Shown here piece by piece: positions 58,648-64,000 of a DNA stretch of 64,000 bases. The notes under the pieces were generated by a model that worked only from the letters and a program-made list of their open reading frames with translations, was not told the origin of the DNA and searched no databases. Where the stretch lies: NCBI GenBank assembly GCA_022661535.1, contig JAKULF010000019.1:434001-498000 (forward strand), given 5' to 3'. The position numbers were made by a program, and so were the translations under genes. Position 1 is the stretch's first letter; each line of letters begins with the position of its first letter. Source of the stretch: Eutypa lata. Lineage: Eukaryota > Ascomycota > Sordariomycetes > Xylariales > Diatrypaceae.

Positions 58648-60356
58648 ATGTTGATCGACGGCGAGAAATGGGCCTGCGAGGCCTGCGTTCGAGGCCATCG
58701 TGTCAGTAATTGTCAACATGCAGGTGAGTGATTATTGCCGCATCTTGCCCTTTGCCCTACAAGTACATGGGTGATGTAGCTTTTTTCTTCTTTTTGTTGG
58801 CTGCTGGTCTGCTGCATTGCAACCCCTTCCCCCTCCAATGAGCGAGTGGGTTGGCTTCCACTAAGACGCATACCCATACACATGCACAAACTTACATATA
58901 TATATCATGGTATATGATATGTTTAGCCCTGGTTATAGCTATAGCTATGGGGGGGTATGAGGGTGGCTACAGCCCAAGCTGTAATCTACAGCTTATGCGC
59001 ACCCCCACCATTTTCATAATGTCGTCCACGCAACACAACGTCAGCATTGCCAGTAAAACATGTCAAGCTCGCTAATACCAATTTGTTCTAGACCGGCCAT
59101 TGCAGCACATCAATAAGAAAGGCCGGCCGGTTTCTCAATGTCAGCACTGTCGCTCTATGCGTAAATCGCGATCGTCGCACATCAAGTGCGACTGCGGCGA
59201 GAAGACACATAAATGTGCACATTTGCAGCCCACTATGGATGGACATAAGGGTGAGCTTATCGACCTAACATAATGTCTTGTCTTTAGGGACTTATTTGTC
59301 TGACTTGAGGATGGCGATGGCTCAGAAAGCTGCTGTTGTAATCACGGGGGGCGCTGTACGTGTTCGCACAAGAAGGAACCTACGCTTGATACAGTAGCCG
59401 AGTCGGAATCCGATCAGGAGCCGCAGCGCGTTAGTAAATCTAAGCCGATAGGTGGTCGGCGTCGACGCGCAAATACGACACATTCCGAGCCTATTCTTAG
59501 TTTCGATGAACACGGCCACCACAAACCAGTGCACAAACACGCCAAAGCATCACAAAAGTGTGGTCCTTACTCTTTGACCCGTGGTGCTTCTCTACACAGC
59601 ACCAGCAGTTCGGGTAGTCTAGAAAGCAAATGCAGTGACAGTATCCATCAGGGAAAAGACGGCGCAAAGCCACGGACAGCTATGTCGTGTTCTGCTTCAG
59701 AACGTGCCGATTCAGGAGAGGCCTCGCCGAGCTCGTCTTTCCAGCAGCTCAACGGCCAGTTACCCCCGTTAGACCTGTCTAATATTCAATATCCTGAATA
59801 TTCGTCATCATTCGACATGTTCACGGGCGTCTCGGATCAGGAGCCGATATTTAGTGCTGGGTTAAGTGCCGGGTCGGTTGATTGGACCCAGTACGATTTG
59901 GAGATCAATGGAGACGGCTATGCGCCTTCGAGCTTTGACCAGGCTCGATCTTATAATGGGTTCGATCCTGCGGGCTCTACGGAGCCAACTCTGGCATCCA
60001 ACTCGGGTGACGTGTCCGAGACGGAAGACTTCGTATCCGCATTCAGCGACTCTCAGATAGACGGGTTTGGCGCCAGTACGATCGGGAGCTATTTGAACAT
60101 ACCACAGAACCAAGCAGCCATGTTGGCGGGATGCGACTTGGGCAACTTGGACTACGATCAGTTTAAAGGCACCGCCGCCGCTAGTAAATTTCTCACCACC
60201 AGCACCACCACCAGCACCACCACTACTGCATCTTTGGACGACTGCGGTTCGGCCTTCCCTCTCATCGACGATGATGCGCTCTGGAACATGAATAGTTTCA
60301 ATGACGGAATCACGCAATCGCCCGATCCAGTCGCCTCTAGTCTTTGGGATGTATAG
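58648..60356 (+). CDS. Copper-fist transcription factor
   Basis: Exons 58648-58723, 59092-59250 and 59326-60356, with introns of 368 and 75 nt, give 421 residues. Copper-fist proteins (yeast Ace1/Mac1, Podospora GRISEA, S. pombe Cuf1) sense copper and control uptake or detoxification genes. The fist is complete: MLIDGEKWACEACVRGHRVS, zinc ligands C10, C13, C22 and H24, and the minor-groove motif KKGRP at 34-38. Further cysteines follow in QCQHCR, KCDCGEKTHKCAH and, at 81-91, CCCNHGGRCTC. The rest is Ser/Thr- and Asp-rich with a poly-Thr run near residue 375 and looks like an activation domain. The C-terminal half lacks a dense CxC array such as the Mac1 REP motifs. The third-exon acceptor (ctcag at 59325) was chosen because it restores the GHKES-CCC reading. 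Confidence 0.93.
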
Positions 60357-61240
60357 ATCCAAGAAGCATGGTTCGTATCGCATACGGATTCCGGCCGAGG
60401 ATTCCGCCCCCGGTGGCAGATGTTAACCCATGATTTCGGAAAGAGGGTCCAGGGCATCCTTGGCCAAGCGCTGCCGGCTCTTTTGTTCATGATGCTACGC
60501 TACGGTGCTTTACACTACGTTGAACGTTTCACATTCCGCCCGTATATATATCCCTCGCAACATTTTTATGCTCCCTTTCTTGGCTTCTGGCTACCCAATA
60601 TCTCAATTTTAGGAAAGGCGTGGATAGCAAAAAAATTACCGGACAGGATTAGACTTATTCTCTTACTCGGCGACACGATTCCATGGCATCGGCTTGAAGG
60701 CGTTCGTGGGCATTCTATTTATTCATTGTTCATGGTTATTTTTATTTTTATTTATTTTTATTTTACAATGAGTTCTTCCAACCGTATATAGTTTTGCTTT
60801 TGGCGGCTTCGCCCTGCCGCCAGCTCTTAGATAGACGACGATTTGTTGGGAAAGTAGAATGGCGTTGTTACGCCTTTTGAATCATGCACATATTAGAAGA
60901 GGCACATGAGGCCGGGAAATATTAGAGGACATAGAAGGCGTCAGTAGAGGGTAAAGCGTGGGATGTTCATAGCAGTCATATCATATCAATCATGGAGTTT
61001 CTTCCCTGGTACCGCATATTTGCCCCTTTTCACTATAGGTATTATTGCCTACATACATACCTAGGCAGTCCACTATAATTCTCAGAATGTGGTCAAGTAC
61101 ATAGCAGGTCCTCAGCCTCACCCTACATGATAAATTGAAGGGGCATCTGCAAGCCTCTTACTACTTACATGTATGTAGGTTGCAACTTGCAAGCACTCGG
61201 CCACAAGAGGAAAGGCCCACGGGCATGTGTGTACATACGT

Positions 61241-61320
61241 ATGTCTGTATGTCTGTATGTATGGCTGTATGTATGGCTGTATGTATGGCTGTATGTATGC
61301 ATGTATGCATGTACCTACCT
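61241..61320. repeat. tgtatg-type microsatellite with 12-bp higher-order unit
   Basis: gctgtatgtatg occurs three times in tandem, flanked by gtctgtat and gcatgtat variants. Confidence 0.85.
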
Positions 61321-61725
61321 ACCTATTCCCGTAGGATGCCTGTGCTGTTCCTGCAGCCGAAGTCGCGAATTTCCCGAAGGAACGAACGGGTGGGTCCACT
61401 GAACCAAAGAGCAACCGAGGTTCCATAACAGCTAGCGAGGGGACATCCCGTGTACGGAAGAAGAAAAATTTTAACTTCGGGCCAAACGCGGCAAATTGAC
61501 TACTACGTAGTAGAAGATGCCCTGGGGAGAGGGCGAGAGAACGGGTGGGCTTTTCCCGGGGGAGTGGGGTGGAGAGAAGAAGGGGGGGGGGGAAGCGCTA
61601 TAGACGGGGCGCTTGCTGACTCGGTGCAAGGCTCGGTGGGAAAAGGGAAGGTCGCGCGGAAGGTCAGGGCGAAAAATGAAAAATTGAGTAAGCGAATGAA
61701 AAGAAAGAATTACCATGTCAGCTTT

Positions 61726-61776
61726 GCATTTGCATTTGCATTTGCATTTCCATACCCATTCCCATTCCCATTCCCT
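61726..61776. repeat. Hexanucleotide repeats catttg and cccatt
   Basis: Four units of catttg run directly into three units of cccatt, suggesting replication slippage through related words. Confidence 0.85.
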
Positions 61777-63447
61777 TGGCGAAAGGAATGGAAACAGCCG
61801 CCCTGTTCCCTTCCCTCTTCCGCCTCCACAAGCTTCATGTCGGTATATGATAAGTACCTAGTTACTTATACCTACTTACCTACTTAACTAACTACATGTA
61901 GGTTAGGTATGTAGGTGTGTAGTCATGAAACCTCACTCGGGTTGTCCCTTTTGTGACCGGAGTAGAGTAAATGCGCGTAAATGTAAATGCAAGGCAGCAC
62001 GGGCGGGATCGTCCGCAACTCCCGGTCAAACAGACCTTTTTTTGCTTACTCGGATCTATCATGTTCGAAATGCGGAATTATGTATTAAGTATATGTAGGT
62101 TCATTTCCCCTTGTTATATCTCAGGCATTACTACAAAATAAACAGGACATAGGTGTATCGTTCCTATGCAGAGGAGAGCCAGAGCCTTCCCAAGGCTACC
62201 TAGGTACCGAGTTAAACAGAGTCAATTCATCAGTCAGAGTCAGATAGTTAGATGTACGTAGTAATTTGCCAAGGTTCTCACGTTGATCAGCTACTCTACC
62301 AACAACTATAGTATATGCATTCTTGTTTTCTATGCAGGTTGGATACATATGTATGTCCCGTGGATTGTTGGATGTAGAGTGCATCTCTATCTTCTGCAAG
62401 CTTACAACACGTTGCTTACAGCAGACCAGCCACCCGTGGTTCATTTACTATTACCATGTACATTAATCTTATTACTTGTCGGTTATGGCAACCCTAGATA
62501 CGGGAGGAAACCTATACGAACAGGAGAATCAATAAAGAACATCTTTCGTTGTTATGCTACACCGCTGGCTTCACTTGCCGCTTTGGGTCTATGGGAAACC
62601 CATGATTCGATGAAGACTTTCCATGCCTTGGCTGCCCCGCTAACCACCTAGATAGTTATGTGCTGTGCGCATAGCTTCAGAGTCCATCTGCGTCGACGGT
62701 TGTAATGATAAATCCATCTCGGTGTTGCTACGCGACTCCGGTCTATATACTCGCGTCTCGGTGCTAGGATGTAAGGGCTTACCGAAGGACCGGCCGAACC
62801 TGACAGCCAGCGCATCCGCTTCGGACGCTAAAACTTCGCGCTTGATTTGAGGCTATCAGGCTATCATCTCGTCATCATCTCTTTCTCTACACATTAATAA
62901 ATACCTAGTCCCACAAAATACCCCTCCGCCTTCGCATTAGTTTGATTACACTTCATAGAAATGATTTCATACGTGCGTGTAGATTTCCGTTTCGATTATA
63001 CTTCAATTCAAAGTTTTACGGCTTTCCTTCACAATAGATATATCACCGTGGAGGCCGCCACTAGCATTAGAAGGACAACATCCCTAATAGCCAATACACT
63101 ATTGAAACAGTGTCCCTTCTTTTGGGCTGGCATCCACACCAGCTTAGTTGTACATATAGGGATAGAGGGGAGAAGTAGTGAACTAATTCGACAAAATTTG
63201 AGGTTACCAACTCCTGTGACATGCCCGTATAGCCTGTCATGATTTACAATCCAAGCCGTCGTTCAACTTTGACTTGGTAGTCAGATATTATACAATAACG
63301 CCACTCAAGCTAGGATATATAATTAACAAAAATGGCATCGCGAAGTGAAGAGGGCGTACCCCGAAATATACTAGTCCACTGGTCATCATGCAAACGCCAA
63401 CGTGGCTCCGAGTCGTTAACGATGACTGTCGCCGGGCGGCTAACGTT

Positions 63448-64000
63448 CTATTGTACTACCGCCGGGCGTGATTCCACGAGGATATTTAGATAGCCACCAC
63501 GAGTCAAGTGCCGGGGATCGAAACCGACATCTTCATAATTGTCGCTAGTCCTAAGCGTTGATGCTTCAGTCTCCTTGTCTAACTTGCTCGACTCTACCTT
63601 GGTGGCGGTAGCGAGATCAGCGAGATGCTGCAAGCCCTGACTAGCCGTCATCTCCGTCGTTGACGCTTGTTGAGAGGTAGGATATAAACCCTCGGTTATG
63701 CGGTCCCTGATAACGCCATCCCAAGTCGACGGAGCGTGGTTTGAGTGTAAAAGTTCCTTGAGCAGATCGTTTGCCTCCTCCCGTGTTGCCTCTACCTTAC
63801 CTAGCTCCAGCAGGGATAGTGTTGTCAGGCAGAAGAAGTGGTGATTCAACGGGCTAAGAACCTGTCCATTGTCCAGCAAAAGGGCCACGGATTCCTTGCA
63901 AGGCCAGAGGATGTCTCTGGATTTGGAGTTCGTCTGGAAGAGGTAGGCAAGTAGTCTAGAATGCCAATATACGAGATGTAGAATAGGATGAGTACCTGGC
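63448..64000 (-). CDS. C-terminal part of a probable fungal-specific transcription factor (partial)
   Basis: The frame is open from the right edge to a stop at 63448, about 184 codons. It begins THPILHLVYWHSRLLAYLFQ and continues LLDNGQVLSPLNHHFFCLTT and LSLLELGKVEATREEANDLL, followed by a polar tail. The His/Trp-rich helix pair and the LTLLEL-EEA pattern resemble the end of the fungal-specific transcription factor domain of Zn2Cys6 proteins. The DNA-binding domain would lie outside the window, so the family is a reasoned guess. Its specificity is unknown. Confidence 0.55.
   Translation of the reverse strand, partial: PGTHPILHLVYWHSRLLAYLFQTNSKSRDILWPCKESVALLLDNGQVLSPLNHHFFCLTTLSLLELGKVEATREEANDLLKELLHSNHAPSTWDGVIRDRITEGLYPTSQQASTTEMTASQGLQHLADLATATKVESSKLDKETEASTLRTSDNYEDVGFDPRHLTRGGYLNILVESRPAVVQ

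Larger units (their letters stand above)
60357..63447. other. Intergenic region, no convincing gene
   Basis: It follows the copper-fist stop and precedes the 3' end of the right-edge gene. Simple repeats are present at 61241-61320 (gctgtatgtatg) and 61726-61776 (catttg, then cccatt). The frame at 61450-61887 (+) spans these repeats and a poly-G run and is not credible. The plus-strand frame at 62961-63242 (93 codons) shows no family features. Confidence 0.45.

Noticed and set aside
61450..61887. 145-codon plus-strand frame
   Set aside because: It runs through a poly-G tract and two hexanucleotide repeats (FAFAFAF, PFPFPFP), which keep it open by composition.

Overview
This window is nuclear DNA of a filamentous ascomycete (Pezizomycotina; Sordariomycetes is my best guess, not proven). 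The evidence is short GT-AG introns of about 46-126 nt, Zn2Cys6 and copper-fist regulators, a GPI-anchored GH16 wall enzyme, and an AT-rich repeat island that looks like repeat-induced point mutation (RIP). I rebuilt spliced models by hand. Every multi-exon model keeps reading frame across all its junctions, and most junctions are supported by conserved family motifs.

Layout. 1-4704 (-): DNA2 replication helicase-nuclease, cut by the left edge. 5650-6897 (+): unknown conserved-looking protein. 8415-10715 (-): TamA/DAL81-like nitrogen regulator. 10.7-15.6 kb: no gene. 15569-17431 (-): TORC1 subunit TCO89-like protein. 19093-20349 (-): Crh-type cell-wall transglycosylase. 20.3-23.7 kb: no gene. 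23719-25232 (-): COX15 heme A synthase. 25.4-30.0 kb: extreme AT island with MITE-like palindromes, minisatellites and a tRNA-derived fragment. 30506-32802 (-): Mn-type CDF transporter with 12 exons, one of them 9 nt. 34820-36335 (+): ZIP zinc transporter. 37932-38987 (-) and 40544-41769 (+): a divergent pair, intradiol ring-cleavage dioxygenase and muconate-cyclase-type beta-propeller. 42591-44790 (-): MAM3/CNNM-type DUF21-CBS protein. 45613-47559 (-): MFS transporter of the allantoate/nicotinate permease type. 48949-50191 (-): ketopantoate reductase. 50.2-58.6 kb: long gene-poor stretch. 58648-60356 (+): copper-fist transcription factor. 63448 to the right edge (-): C-terminal part of a probable fungal transcription factor.

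How the genes may work together. Two themes stand out. One is metal handling: Mn-CDF, ZIP, MAM3/CNNM and a copper-fist regulator lie within 30 kb, with COX15, which serves the copper-heme enzyme cytochrome oxidase, just outside. The other is aromatic catabolism: the dioxygenase and cyclase can catalyse successive steps from catechol to muconolactone and share a 1.56 kb intergenic region. Whether either grouping is more than chance cannot be decided from one genome. The most distinctive sequence signals are the 9-nt microexon, the nearly C/G-free AT core whose surviving cytosines rarely precede A, the MITE-like family inside the island, and a TACCTA/TAGGTA motif that recurs in intergenic DNA.
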